Assembly (NCBI GenBank): GCA_902780525.1
Contig: CACZFL010000012.1
Coordinates: 1-64,000 of the forward strand
Direction: 5' to 3'
DNA: 64,000 nucleotides
DNA from: an uncultured bacterium
GTDB lineage: Bacteria; Cyanobacteriota; Vampirovibrionia; Gastranaerophilales; Gastranaerophilaceae
The position numbers and the translations under genes were made by a program. Under the pieces are notes generated by a model. It was not told the origin of the DNA, did not search any database, and saw only the letters and a program-made list of their open reading frames with translations. Of the stretch, positions 33,388 to 41,660 are shown piece by piece (position 1 is the first letter of the stretch; every line of letters starts with the position of its first letter).

Positions 33388-33670
33388 ACAGCCTTGCTTC
33401 GTTAATAATCCAGCCATCAGAACGAAAATGTGCATAATTGTTATGCCCTCTGTATTTGCATCCTCTTGGACTGTTGTTTAGCCAGTCTTCCAATATTTTG
33501 AGTGCATACTGCATAAGTTCTTTCCCGTAACGTTCAATAAGCTTTTTGTATTGTGTTTCTGTAAGAATAACCGTATCTGACTCAGGTAAAGAAAATACTG
33601 ATTTATAAGTGTTTCCTTTCGGCCTTCCGCCTTTTTTTCCGTTTTTCTTAAAATTGCTTTTTTTTGTCAA
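33371..33670 (-). CDS. small phage-type protein with replisome-organiser-like C-terminus
   Basis: The 99-residue protein has a basic N-terminus (KKSNFKKNGKKGGRPKGN) and a C-terminal segment LTETQYKKLIERYGKELMQYALKILEDWLNN then KYRGHNNYAHFRSDGWII. I recognise this pattern from the C-termini of phage and integrative-element replication proteins, where LTxxQYxxLxxxYG is followed by a helix and a KYKSH-like segment. It overlaps the preceding small gene by 23 bases and is controlled from the divergent promoter region at 33909-33995. Its last 17 bases overlap ychF. Confidence 0.65.
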   Translation of the reverse strand: MTKKSNFKKNGKKGGRPKGNTYKSVFSLPESDTVILTETQYKKLIERYGKELMQYALKILEDWLNNSPRGCKYRGHNNYAHFRSDGWIINEARLSIQQT

Positions 33671-33866
33671 TATTCGGTTTCCCCAATTTCCTTACAAGTT
33701 CAATAACTGTTTCTTTCATTCGGCATCTAAAATATTTCCCTGAAAAATAAATTTTGTAAATATTGCACTTTGAACAGTTGCATCCTATTTGGTAACACTC
33801 TTTTGCGGTAGGTGTCCAGTTTTTTGAATTTGTTTCACTACATGATACATTGTATTTATATATCAT
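33648..33866 (-). CDS. small Cys-rich mobile-element protein
   Basis: The 72-residue protein carries a Cys cluster CYQIGCNCSKCN, later FRCRMKETVIELVRKLGKP. The combination ECYxxGCNCxxC with a RCxMKExVIxLVRKxGxP tail is one I associate with small orphan proteins of phages and integrative elements; it may bind zinc and DNA. It overlaps the following small gene. Its promoter (TTGACA-17-TACAAT, minus strand, 33967-33995) is flanked by inverted repeats that look like repressor operators. Confidence 0.6.
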   Translation of the reverse strand: MIYKYNVSCSETNSKNWTPTAKECYQIGCNCSKCNIYKIYFSGKYFRCRMKETVIELVRKLGKPNIDKKKQF

Positions 33867-33908
33867 AAAACTCCAGCCCTTTTTTCTTCATAATTTGTGA
33901 TAATATAT

Positions 33909-33995
33909 TTGACAAAATGTCTTGTATATGATTAAATATCAACAAAAAGCTGACATTTGTATATTAATTGTAAGATAATATGATACAAATGTCAA
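33909..33995. promoter_or_regulatory. bidirectional promoter-operator region of the small switch locus
   Basis: TGACATTTGTAT (33951-33962) and ATACAAATGTCA (33983-33994) are a perfect 12-bp inverted repeat spaced by 20 bases; GACA-AAA-TGTC (33911-33921) is a third, related dyad. The leftward promoter TTGACA (33990-33995) - 17 - TACAAT (33967-33972) lies between the arms. A rightward candidate TTGTAT (33957-33962) - 16 - TATGAT (33979-33984) overlaps it. The layout is that of a phage repressor switch. Confidence 0.7.
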
Positions 33996-34014
33996 GCGAT
34001 ATTTTACTAAAACG

Positions 34015-34626
34015 ATGAAACTTGATGAGTTAATACTATTAATATCCGAAAAAACAGGCGCTCCTGTAAGTCAGTCTTTGCTAGCTGAGTGCCTTGGAAT
34101 AACAAGGCAAACTGTCTGTAACAGAATAAAAAATCTTAGCGAAGTTACTGTTAGCGAGCTACAAAAAGCTGAAGAATTTTTCAAGGTTAAAATTTTTGAT
34201 TCTTCACACTCTGATATTGCTTATGTTGATTATTATGCCGATGTTTTTGCAAGCTGTGGAAACGGTAGTATTGTTTTTTCCAGTTCCAAAACAAAACTTC
34301 CTATTTCGGCTTCTATGATAAGAGGGTATTCGAAAAATAAACTGTATTCAATGATTAATGCCACCGGAAACAGTATGTCACCTGCGATTGAGGATGGTGA
34401 TAAACTTATTGTTGAGCACTGGAGCGGTGAACAGATTCAGGATGATAAAATTTATGTTTTCTGTTATAACAACGAGTTTTTTGTAAAACGTTTGTCGAAA
34501 AATATTGACGAGATTATTATAAAATCTGATAATCCTGAATACAGAACACGTACAATACCTTCAAAGGCTTTGTCGGAACTTGTTTTAATTGGTAAAATTG
34601 TTGCTGCGGTTAAATCTTTAGACTGA
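34015..34626 (+). CDS. phage-type repressor with S24 (LexA-like) peptidase domain
   Basis: The 203-residue protein has an N-terminal helix-turn-helix (about 19-45: SQSLLAECLGITRQTVCNRIK) and a C-terminal S24 domain with catalytic Ser 120 (GNSMSP) and Lys 158 (FVKRLS). The linker contains ASCGNG, the likely self-cleavage site, where Ala-Gly is more common. It should repress the two small leftward genes and itself through the dyads at 33909-33995 and be cleaved after DNA damage with RecA. No integrase or structural phage gene is nearby, so this is a domesticated remnant or a minimal element. Confidence 0.88.
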   Translation: MKLDELILLISEKTGAPVSQSLLAECLGITRQTVCNRIKNLSEVTVSELQKAEEFFKVKIFDSSHSDIAYVDYYADVFASCGNGSIVFSSSKTKLPISASMIRGYSKNKLYSMINATGNSMSPAIEDGDKLIVEHWSGEQIQDDKIYVFCYNNEFFVKRLSKNIDEIIIKSDNPEYRTRTIPSKALSELVLIGKIVAAVKSLD

Positions 34627-35904
34627 TTAAGATAAATTATATACAAGCTCTTCAAACTCAGGGAATGATATTTTTGTCCACTCAAAGCCATTAATTGCAA
34701 TTTCTTCTTCTGCAACAAGTCCGGCAATATAAAAACTCATAGCAAGTCTGTGGTCGTGATAGCTTTCAAGCTCTGCTCCGCCTTTAATACTCTTTTTGCC
34801 GTTTATTATAAAACCGTCAGAAGTTTCAGTTATATCTATTCCGATTTTGGTAAGTTCTGATACAAGACACTTTATCCTGTCAGATTCTTTGTTTCTTAAA
34901 TCTTCAGCGTTTTTAACAATTGTTTGACCATCTGCCTGCGAAGCAAGAACTGCAATTACAGGAAGTTCATCAATCAGCCTTGGTATATCATTACCCTCAA
35001 TAACGCTGCCTTTCAGATTATCTGAATACTGAATCCTCAAATCACCGACTTCCTCTCCTGATTCAAGACGCCTGTCAATTATTTTTATTATTCCGTTCAT
35101 TCGTTCGGCAACGTCAATAATGCCTGTTCTTGTCGGGTTAAGACCAATGTTTTTTATTAAAAAATCTGAACCCGGCACAATCAAACCTGCAACGATAAAA
35201 AATGCGGCAGAAGAGATGTCACCGACTATCGAAATATCTTTTGCTGTGAGCTGTGAGGGGTAAATTGTAACTGAATTACCTTCAGTTTTTATATCTGCTT
35301 CAAGATACTTAAGCATAAGCTCTGTGTGATCTCTTGATATATATGGTTCTGTATAAGTTGTACTGCCATCTGCTTTGAGGCCGGCAAGAAGAATACAGGA
35401 CTTCACCTGAGCACTTGCCAGTTTAGAAAAGTAGTTAATACCTCTTAATTTACATCCGTGAATAGTGAGTGGTGCATGCCCATCGACGGATTCAATGTCT
35501 GCACCCATCTGACTCAATGGTTCAATAATTCTTTTCATCGGACGTTTTGAAAGACTTTCATCACCGATGATAACGGAATCAAAATTTTGACCTGCAAGAA
35601 TTCCTGAAATTAGCCTTGTTGTTGTACCTGAGTTTCCTGCATCAAGGGGGGTAAGTGATTTTTTTAGGTTACCGTCTGATTTTACGGCTAACGTTTTGTT
35701 ATCAATAAATTCGATATCCGTTCCAAGTTGTTTAAATATATTCAGCGTTGAATGACAATCGGCTCCGCTTGAAAAGTTTTTAATAATACATTCCCCTTTT
35801 GCTATTGATGAAAACATAACAGCACGATGAGATACTGACTTATCCGCCGGAATTGTTATTTCGCCTTTTAAACCTTTTTTTAATTTTTGGACAGTTTTTA
35901 ACAT
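34627..35904 (-). CDS. aroA: 3-phosphoshikimate 1-carboxyvinyltransferase (EPSP synthase)
   Basis: The 425-residue protein has PADKSVSHRAVMFSSIA, DAGNSGTTTRLISGIL, KRPMKRIIEPLSQMGA, SAQVKSCILLAGL, DIPRLIDELPVIAVLA and KESDRIKCLVSEL, the full set of EPSP synthase signatures, with GNSGTT as in Firmicute-type enzymes. It makes EPSP from shikimate 3-phosphate and PEP for aromatic amino acid synthesis. The promoter TTACAA-17-TAGAAT sits six bases before the ATG with no ribosome site: a likely leaderless mRNA. It is convergent with the repressor gene, stop to stop. Confidence 0.95.
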   Translation of the reverse strand: MLKTVQKLKKGLKGEITIPADKSVSHRAVMFSSIAKGECIIKNFSSGADCHSTLNIFKQLGTDIEFIDNKTLAVKSDGNLKKSLTPLDAGNSGTTTRLISGILAGQNFDSVIIGDESLSKRPMKRIIEPLSQMGADIESVDGHAPLTIHGCKLRGINYFSKLASAQVKSCILLAGLKADGSTTYTEPYISRDHTELMLKYLEADIKTEGNSVTIYPSQLTAKDISIVGDISSAAFFIVAGLIVPGSDFLIKNIGLNPTRTGIIDVAERMNGIIKIIDRRLESGEEVGDLRIQYSDNLKGSVIEGNDIPRLIDELPVIAVLASQADGQTIVKNAEDLRNKESDRIKCLVSELTKIGIDITETSDGFIINGKKSIKGGAELESYHDHRLAMSFYIAGLVAEEEIAINGFEWTKISFPEFEELVYNLS

Positions 35905-35910
35905 AGTCTT

Positions 35911-35939
35911 ATTCTAACATATATGTAACAATTTTGTAA
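35911..35939 (-). promoter_or_regulatory. aroA promoter, leaderless start
   Basis: Minus-strand TTACAA (35934-35939), 17 bases, TAGAAT (35911-35916), then AAGACT and the ATG at 35904. It overlaps the TGTAACAATTTT element of the divergent sigma-28 promoter. Confidence 0.6.
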
Positions 35940-35984
35940 TAATTATCCCTTTATCTCTAAAGTTTTTGTGAATTTTGCCGATAA
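35924..35984 (+). promoter_or_regulatory. perfect sigma-28 promoter with upstream TGTAACAATTTT element
   Basis: TAAAGTTT (35958-35965), 11 bases, GCCGATAA (35977-35984): a full consensus match. TGTAACAATTTT at 35924-35935 lies 22 bases before the -35. It drives the small protein at 36020. Confidence 0.9.
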
Positions 35985-36019
35985 AAACAGTATAAAGAAA
36001 AGACTCAGGGGTGCGTAAA

Positions 36020-36409
36020 ATGGTACTCAGTATCGGTTCATACTTTGGATTCAGGCCGAAACCCGATGCCGAATGGCAAAGGATTATTGATAAACTGTGG
36101 AATGATTTTGGTATTCGTTCTTCGGGCAGTAAATCACTTGATAAACAAAAACTTCATGAGCTTGAACTCAGGCAGGCTGAACAAGAATCTGCCGTAAGAA
36201 GTAAATTTATAACAGTGTCAAAATCCGAGCAGGAAAAAATACAGGCAAAGAAAATAACAAGAAAGGCAGAAAATGCGTTCAACCAGGATACTGAACCGAC
36301 AAAAGGTGCTGAAATTCTGGGTAAACAAATATTCCAGGCTATTCAAATGAAACAGGAGCTTGATAATACTGATAATAAAAGAAAACGTGATAATAGATAC
36401 CAGTCGTAA
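36020..36409 (+). CDS. unknown sigma-28-controlled small protein
   Basis: A 129-residue basic, mostly helical protein starting MVLSIGSYFGFRPKPDAEW. GGGGTG lies six bases before the ATG at 36020, preferred over GTG at 36011. There is no signal peptide or membrane segment; residues about 40-85 look like a coiled coil (KLHELELRQAEQES). A perfect flagellar late promoter precedes it. By size and charge it could be a chaperone or accessory factor of flagellar export, but no family is recognised and this is inference from the promoter alone. Confidence 0.72.
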   Translation: MVLSIGSYFGFRPKPDAEWQRIIDKLWNDFGIRSSGSKSLDKQKLHELELRQAEQESAVRSKFITVSKSEQEKIQAKKITRKAENAFNQDTEPTKGAEILGKQIFQAIQMKQELDNTDNKRKRDNRYQS

Positions 36410-36410
36410 A

Positions 36411-37220
36411 TTATCTGACCAGCTTAAAAATTTCGTTGCATTTTGAGAACACTTTTTCCGCATCTTTCAGGAACAGCATGTTTGGTCCGTCACAAAGGGC
36501 TTGGTCAGGATTCGGATGAACTTCAAAGAAGAGAACATCAGCCCCTGCTGCCATAGCACAGTTTGCCAGAACGGGAACAAATCTTCTGTCACCGCCTGTT
36601 GAATCACCGTTTGAACCGGGCATTTGAACGCTGTGAGTTGCATCAAATACAACAGGATATCCAAACTCTTTCATAATAGGAATTGCACGAAAATCAGACA
36701 CAAGGTTGTTGTATCCGAAAGTAACTCCTCTATCCGTTACCATAATATTTTTGTTTCCGCTGTCTTCAACTTTTTTGACTAAACTTTTCATTTGTTCAGG
36801 TGCAAGGAATTGACCTTTTTTTATGTTAACAATTTTTCCTGTTTTAGCAGCTGCAACCAACAAATCAGTCTGACGGCAAAGGAATGCCGGAATCTGCAAA
36901 ATGTCCGCAACTTCTGCTGCAACAGGAGCCTGGTCTGGAGTGTGAATGTCAGTTACTATCGGTACGTCAAATTCTTTTTTGATTTGAGCTAGATATTCCA
37001 AACCTTTTTCCATACCCAAACCGCGATAGGATTTAATTGAAGAACGGTTAGCTTTGTCATAAGAGCACTTGAAAACGTAGTTTATACCATTTTTTTCACA
37101 AATTTCTTTCAGCCCTTCAGCAGTTTCTCTCATAATATCCAAAGATTCCACCGCACAAGGTCCTGCTAGAATTGTAAGTTTGTTATTTCCGATTACAAAG
37201 TCTTTTAGTTTTATGCTCAT
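36411..37220 (-). CDS. kdsA: 3-deoxy-8-phosphooctulonate synthase (Kdo-8-P synthase)
   Basis: The protein (about 269 residues from the ATG at 37220) has [46 protein letters not shown] and [11 protein letters not shown], the KdsA active-site segments. It condenses arabinose 5-phosphate with PEP to Kdo 8-phosphate for lipopolysaccharide, so the cell should have an outer membrane. The start at 37220 (MSIKLKDF) follows a GGGGG ribosome-type sequence. It lies 17 bases after the activase gene. Confidence 0.95.
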   Translation of the reverse strand: MSIKLKDFVIGNNKLTILAGPCAVESLDIMRETAEGLKEICEKNGINYVFKCSYDKANRSSIKSYRGLGMEKGLEYLAQIKKEFDVPIVTDIHTPDQAPVAAEVADILQIPAFLCRQTDLLVAAAKTGKIVNIKKGQFLAPEQMKSLVKKVEDSGNKNIMVTDRGVTFGYNNLVSDFRAIPIMKEFGYPVVFDATHSVQMPGSNGDSTGGDRRFVPVLANCAMAAGADVLFFEVHPNPDQALCDGPNMLFLKDAEKVFSKCNEIFKLVR

Positions 37221-37237
37221 ATTTATTCTTTTACCCC

Positions 37238-38242
37238 CTAGCCGATATCCCAACGACCGCAGGTGCCGCCCCAGCGGGCGATGATGTTGCCTTTAATATC
37301 TCCTATTTTCTGAACGTGGCCGACTGGCTCAGAGCCTTCAAGGATTGTGATAACTTCGCAGTTATTAGAACAGCCCGTACACTGACAAGTCACTGACTGG
37401 AAGTTCATATTCCCAACTTCCCAGCCTTTGAACTTGGTTGATGTTTCTGTATATTGGTGATTTTCCATAGCCAATAGTGCCGCACCGATTGCACCCATTG
37501 TCTGGTGGTGTTCTGGAACAACTACTTTCGCATTTAAAGCTTCTTCAAATGCTTTAACCATACCTGTATTAGATGCAACACCACCCTGGAAAGAAAATAT
37601 CGGAAGAAGTTCTTTTCCTAATGCTAAGTTACTTAAATAGTTTCTTACAAGAGCCTGACAAAGACCGTATAATAAATCTTCAACAGGGTAGCCCAATTGC
37701 TGCTTGTGGATTAAGTCTGATTCTGCAAAAACGCCGCATCTTCCAGCGATACGTGCCGGATTCTCGGAACGCAGTGCTGTTTCTCCGAATTGTTCAATCG
37801 GAACATTTAGTCTTTGAGCCTGGTGGTCAAGGAAACTTCCTGTACCTGCTGCACAAACAGTATTCATTGCAAAATCGGTTACGATACCATCACGGAGAAT
37901 AATAATTTTACTGTCTTGTCCGCCGATTTCTAAGATTGTTTGTACTCCCGGAATATTGGTACTTGCTGCAACTGCGTGTGCTGTAATTTCATTTTTGACT
38001 ACATCGGCACCAACCAGCGCACCTGCAAGATTTCTGCCGGAACCTGTCGTACCAACACCGCAAACTTTGTATTCACAAAGCGCCTGGTTAATTATATGTC
38101 TCATACCGTCTTGTACTGCATCAACGGGACGACCTGCTGTTTTTAGCATATATGAATCAACATATTTACCTTTTTCATCAACTAATGCTAATTTTGTAGT
38201 AACCGAACCTACGTCTATTCCTAAATATACATCTAAACTCAT
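37238..38242 (-). CDS. CoA-dehydratase activase (BadF/BcrA/HgdC-like ATPase)
   Basis: The 334-residue protein has the ASKHA ATPase fold ([29 protein letters not shown]) and the activase Cys motifs ([28 protein letters not shown]) that hold a [4Fe-4S] cluster between two subunits. Family members use ATP to drive an electron into 2-hydroxyacyl-CoA dehydratases or benzoyl-CoA reductases. A C-terminal Cys cluster ([10 protein letters not shown]) is added. No dehydratase subunit is seen next to it; the neighbour is kdsA. The enzyme needs anoxic conditions. The partner and substrate are unknown. Confidence 0.9.
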   Translation of the reverse strand: MSLDVYLGIDVGSVTTKLALVDEKGKYVDSYMLKTAGRPVDAVQDGMRHIINQALCEYKVCGVGTTGSGRNLAGALVGADVVKNEITAHAVAASTNIPGVQTILEIGGQDSKIIILRDGIVTDFAMNTVCAAGTGSFLDHQAQRLNVPIEQFGETALRSENPARIAGRCGVFAESDLIHKQQLGYPVEDLLYGLCQALVRNYLSNLALGKELLPIFSFQGGVASNTGMVKAFEEALNAKVVVPEHHQTMGAIGAALLAMENHQYTETSTKFKGWEVGNMNFQSVTCQCTGCSNNCEVITILEGSEPVGHVQKIGDIKGNIIARWGGTCGRWDIG

Positions 38243-38284
38243 ATCCTAACCTTCCTCTTTCTGATAAGATAATTATACCATAAA

Positions 38285-38320
38285 AAAACGACGGTACCGA
38301 TTTTTCGATTCCGCCGTTTT
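38285..38320 (-). terminator. terminator of the rpsH-rplF-rplR group
   Basis: AAAACGACGG (38285-38294) pairs with CCGCCGTTTT (38311-38320), with a further ACCGA/TCGAT-like inner pairing; T's follow on the minus strand. It shows that rplR is the last gene of this ribosomal cluster. Confidence 0.7.
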
Positions 38321-38376
38321 AAGTTTTGTAATGGGTTTAATTAAGCAATATAAGTATATTTACTCATTTACCCCTA

Positions 38377-38745
38377 CTAAAACATCAAGCCTGCTTCTCT
38401 TGCTGCGTCAGCTAATGCTGCAATTCTACCGTGATATAAGAAGCCGCCTCTGTCGAATACAACACATTCAATGCCTGCTGCTTTAGCTTTTTTTGCGATA
38501 GCTTCACCAACAACCTTAGCTGCTTCGATGTTACCGCCGTGAGCTAATTTTTCTTTAAGTTCTTTGTCAACAGATGATGCTGAAGCGATTGTTACGTGTT
38601 TTTCATCATCAATAAGCTGAGCATAAATGTGTTTTGTGCTTCTGTATACTGCTAAACGTGGGAACTCAGTAGTTCCTGAAAGTTTAACTCTGATAGACTG
38701 ATGTCTTTTTTGTACTTTTGGTTTTCTAATTTCTTGTTTAATCAT
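38377..38745 (-). CDS. rplR: 50S ribosomal protein L18
   Basis: A 122-residue protein with the L18 pattern: [35 protein letters not shown] and the C-terminal [21 protein letters not shown]. It binds 5S rRNA. Its neighbours upstream are rplF and rpsH, the usual order, but rpsE, rpmD, rplO and secY do not follow; a terminator and kdsA-region genes do instead. Confidence 0.97.
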   Translation of the reverse strand: MIKQEIRKPKVQKRHQSIRVKLSGTTEFPRLAVYRSTKHIYAQLIDDEKHVTIASASSVDKELKEKLAHGGNIEAAKVVGEAIAKKAKAAGIECVVFDRGGFLYHGRIAALADAAREAGLMF

Positions 38746-38801
38746 TTTTTTCCTTCTTTCTTACTGCTTTAACGGGCTAAAGCCCTTCACATGTAAATTT
38801 T

Positions 38802-38933
38802 AAACCGCCTGTGCAATCAAAGATTGCTTCGTTCCTTCACTTACGTTTCGTCACAACGGCGGTTTCGTAGTGTTTCGTCCACTGCTCGCATTGCTTATGC
38901 AACACGACACCGGACTTCACACCGGCATACGCC
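38802..38933 (-). repeat. structured GC-richer spacer with an element shared with the rpsH-rplF spacer
   Basis: AAACCGCC (38802-38809) and GGCGGTTT (38858-38865) form an outer stem enclosing a GCAATC/GATTGC hairpin. Then 38867-38933 matches 39541-39604: both begin GTAGTGTTTCG, hold a GCATTGC-TTATGC or TTTGC-TTCA-GCAAA hairpin, and end CACACCGGC-TACGC directly against a stop codon. Confidence 0.65.
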
Positions 38934-38934
38934 A

Positions 38935-39474
38935 TTATTTCTTACCGGCTTTACCTGCTTTACGTCTGATGTATTCACCTTCGTACTTAACACCTTTTCC
39001 TTTGTAAACTTCAGGAGGTCTTTTTCCTCTGATGAATGCTGCGATATCGCCGACAGCCTGTTTGTTTGAACCGCTAACAGTGATTTTTGTGTTAGCTTCT
39101 ACTGCGAAAGTAATTCCTTCCGGAGCTTCAATAAGAACCGGGTGAGAATAACCGAGTGCCATGTTAAGATTTTTGCCTTCCATAGCTGCACGATAACCAA
39201 CACCAACGATTTCTAATTTCTTTTCAAAACCTTTCGAAACACCTGTTACAGCGTTTGCAATAAGAGTTCTGAATAAACCGTGAAGAGCACCTGCTTTTCT
39301 GTCGTCAGAGTTCTGTTCAACGATGATTTGGTTTTCTTTTTGAGAAACTTTAACTTCATCTCTGAAAGAAACTGATTCAGTACCCTTAGGTCCTTTAACG
39401 GTAATTGTATTACCTTCTATCTTTACTTCTACCCCTGATGGGATATCAATAGGTTTTTTACCAATACGTGACAT
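38935..39474 (-). CDS. rplF: 50S ribosomal protein L6
   Basis: About 179 residues from [22 protein letters not shown] to the C-terminal [16 protein letters not shown], the L6 signature. The start at 39474 has AAAGGAG upstream. It is separated from rplR by 189 bases and from rpsH by 130, unusually long for this operon, and the downstream spacer element begins right at its stop codon. Confidence 0.97.
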   Translation of the reverse strand: MSRIGKKPIDIPSGVEVKIEGNTITVKGPKGTESVSFRDEVKVSQKENQIIVEQNSDDRKAGALHGLFRTLIANAVTGVSKGFEKKLEIVGVGYRAAMEGKNLNMALGYSHPVLIEAPEGITFAVEANTKITVSGSNKQAVGDIAAFIRGKRPPEVYKGKGVKYEGEYIRRKAGKAGKK

Positions 39475-39540
39475 ATTATTTTCTCCTTTAAATTTGTACA
39501 TCGGCTTTTCTGTCAATTGAACCGATTTGATTGTGATAAC

Positions 39541-39604
39541 GTAGTGTTTCGCCCTGCTTACATTTGCTTCAGCAAACGCAACTCCGGCTCACACCGGCTT
39601 ACGC
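39541..39604 (-). repeat. second copy of the ribosomal-spacer element
   Basis: Similar to 38867-38933 as described there, and again placed directly after a stop codon (rpsH). An imperfect stem TTTGC-TTCA-GCAAA and CCGG/CCGG words suggest a folded RNA. Confidence 0.6.
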
Positions 39605-40000
39605 TTAATATATATAGCAAAGAACTTCGCCGCCAAGGTTTTCTTTTCTTGCTTTACGGTCAGTCAATAAACCTTTGCTTGTTGAAACAATTGCTATACC
39701 CATACCGCCCATAACCTGCGGTAAGTTCTTAGCTTTGCAGTAGCTTCTTAAACCAGGTTTAGAAACTCTCTTTAAGCTTGTGATAACGGGCTTATTAGCT
39801 TCATCATATTTAAGTTCAATTGATAAAGTCTTGAAGTGTCCGTCAACTTTTTCTGAGTAATCAACAATGTAGCCTTCTTCTTTTAATAGTTTAGCCAATG
39901 CAACTTTTAATTTAGAAGATGGTAATTCTACTGATGGGTGCGAAACAACATTAGCGTTTCTGATTCTTGTTAGCATATCTGCTATCGGATCTGTGTTCAT
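39605..40000 (-). CDS. rpsH: 30S ribosomal protein S8
   Basis: About 131 residues from [17 protein letters not shown] to GGEVLCYIY, with the S8 C-terminal motif ([25 protein letters not shown]). It binds 16S rRNA and in many bacteria represses the spc operon. Here it is the first gene of a three-gene group with its own promoter about 160 bases upstream; rplN, rplX, rplE and rpsN are absent from the expected place. Confidence 0.97.
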   Translation of the reverse strand: MNTDPIADMLTRIRNANVVSHPSVELPSSKLKVALAKLLKEEGYIVDYSEKVDGHFKTLSIELKYDEANKPVITSLKRVSKPGLRSYCKAKNLPQVMGGMGIAIVSTSKGLLTDRKARKENLGGEVLCYIY

Positions 40001-40340
40001 ATTTTTTCCTTTACTGTTATGGAGTAGTTTAAATATCACGATTTACAAAACGTGAGAATATTGCATTTCGGCTATTTACTTGCTCCGAGTACCCGTCACT
40101 TGCTGAACTAATTTTTGCTTCAATAAAAAGCGTCTTTCAGTAGTCTGACAAACTAATGTTAGCATGAACATTTTTTTATTTCAACAGTTTTTTTATTCTG
40201 CTTGTTAATAAAAACTAGCCAATTAGTGAATATAAAAAGAACAGAGTTTTGGTTTAAATATAATTATTAAATCTTTTTCATACTTCCAGCTATTCTTAAT
40301 TCCAGGGGTAAATATATTTTATTTATCCCATTTTTTTATC
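40001..40340. promoter_or_regulatory. rpsH leader and promoter; otherwise no gene
   Basis: On the minus strand TTGAAA (40179-40184), 17 bases, TAACAT (40156-40161, with TGC before it) is a good promoter for rpsH, leaving a leader of about 150 bases. The rest (40185-40340) is AT-rich and holds no recognisable gene; GGGGTAAATATA is at 40305-40316. Confidence 0.55.
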
Positions 40341-40985
40341 TTAACTTTCCTCTTTTAGCATAAGGATGGCGGAGTTAAGCTCTTCTTTCAGGTAATCAAG
40401 TTGTTGCTCAATATTCCCGGGGCTGTATATAGAGCCGCTTTCTGTATATGCCATAAATCTCTGGTATTTTGCGGCTTCCTTTCTTAATTCCATAACTGTT
40501 TTAACGTATCTGTTTACTTCAATTAACTTTCTGAAAGATTCATAATAGCTTTCAGGTTTTCCGTCATATTTTTGTGCAAGGTAATCAATGTTTATTGTAA
40601 GCAGGTTTGCTTTTGAAACAAATAGTTGAAGACTTTCATTGTCTTCAATACAGTCATACAATTTTTCCAACATTGGTATAATATTATTTGCATCATTTTC
40701 GTATTGTGATGTCTTATCTTTTTTCTGAATAATATCAATAAATGCTGGATTATCTCTCGGAACAGGTTTAAGTTCAGACGGATTATCAAATTGCTGCGGT
40801 TCAAAAACCGGTTCTGCTACATTCACTTTCGGTTTTACGCTTTTGTTTTCAATATCAGGCAGACTTCCCGCATACCCTTTTCCCTGCAGTTCTTTTTCCA
40901 GGTTCTTATCTTTTTTATTCCAAAAGAATGCCTGTGATGGCAAGGCAAAACTTAAAACTATTAATAAAGCTACCAGTTTCTTCAT
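40341..40985 (-). CDS. secreted protein of unknown function
   Basis: A 214-residue protein with a signal peptide (KKLVALLIVLSFALPSQA, cleavage before FFW). The mature part has a proline-rich, probably disordered segment (about 40-85) and a helical C-terminal domain (about 95-214). No family is recognised. The promoter TTGTCT-16-TATAAT ends six bases before the ATG, without a ribosome site, so the mRNA is probably leaderless and the gene is transcribed separately from recR upstream. Confidence 0.75.
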   Translation of the reverse strand: MKKLVALLIVLSFALPSQAFFWNKKDKNLEKELQGKGYAGSLPDIENKSVKPKVNVAEPVFEPQQFDNPSELKPVPRDNPAFIDIIQKKDKTSQYENDANNIIPMLEKLYDCIEDNESLQLFVSKANLLTINIDYLAQKYDGKPESYYESFRKLIEVNRYVKTVMELRKEAAKYQRFMAYTESGSIYSPGNIEQQLDYLKEELNSAILMLKEES

Positions 40986-40991
40986 AATATA

Positions 40992-41019
40992 ATTATATTT
41001 ATTTTAAATCAAAAGACAA
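40992..41019 (-). promoter_or_regulatory. promoter of the secreted protein gene, leaderless start
   Basis: Minus-strand TTGTCT, 16 bases, TATAAT (40992-40997), TATATT, then ATG at 40985. Confidence 0.6.
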
Positions 41020-41036
41020 CATTTGTGTGTAGGATT

Positions 41037-41633
41037 TTATAATTCTCTTCTGCCTTCTATCGCACGAGCAAGGGTAACTTCATCCGCGTATTCCAAATCT
41101 GCACCGACCGGAATACCAAAGGCGATGCGTGATATTTTTATGCCGAACGGTTTAATAAGTTTTGTAAGATAAAGACTAGTAGCTTCACCTTCAACAGACG
41201 GAGAAAGCGCAAGTATAACTTCTTGTACAGTATCGTCAGTAAGCCTGGTTAACAATTCTTTTATTCTTATATCTTCTGCACCTATTCCGTCAATCGGAGA
41301 AATTAAGCCTTGTAAAACGTGATATAAACCTCTGTATTCGTTGGTTTTTTCGATTGCGATTAAATCTTTTGTTTCAGCAACTACGCAGATAACTGATTTA
41401 TTACGATTATTTGATGAACAAATCTCACAGGGACTTTGGGTTGATATGTTGTAGCAAATTTCACAGGTTCTTGCGCTTCTTTTTGCCATAATTATTGCAT
41501 TTGCGAATTTTTCTACTTCACTAAGAGGCATCTTTAATACCTGAAAAGCCATCCGTTGTGCAGATTTTGGGCCAACGGATGGAAATTTTTGAAACTGTTC
41601 TATTAATGCTGCTATGGATTTCGGATAAATCAT
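41037..41633 (-). CDS. recR: recombination mediator RecR
   Basis: The 198-residue protein has the N-terminal helix-hairpin-helix (LIEQFQKFPSVGPKSAQRMAFQ), the zinc finger (CEICYNISTQSPCEIC), the Toprim core (VICVVAETKDLIAIEKT, LALSPSVEGEATSLYL) and the C-terminal GIPVGADLEYADEVTLARAIEGRRE. It helps load RecA in the RecFOR pathway. It follows ybaB by 27 bases, the usual ybaB-recR arrangement, with yebC upstream. Confidence 0.97.
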   Translation of the reverse strand: MIYPKSIAALIEQFQKFPSVGPKSAQRMAFQVLKMPLSEVEKFANAIIMAKRSARTCEICYNISTQSPCEICSSNNRNKSVICVVAETKDLIAIEKTNEYRGLYHVLQGLISPIDGIGAEDIRIKELLTRLTDDTVQEVILALSPSVEGEATSLYLTKLIKPFGIKISRIAFGIPVGADLEYADEVTLARAIEGRREL

Positions 41634-41660
41634 ACTTTTATAACGTTTACCCCTTTACCC

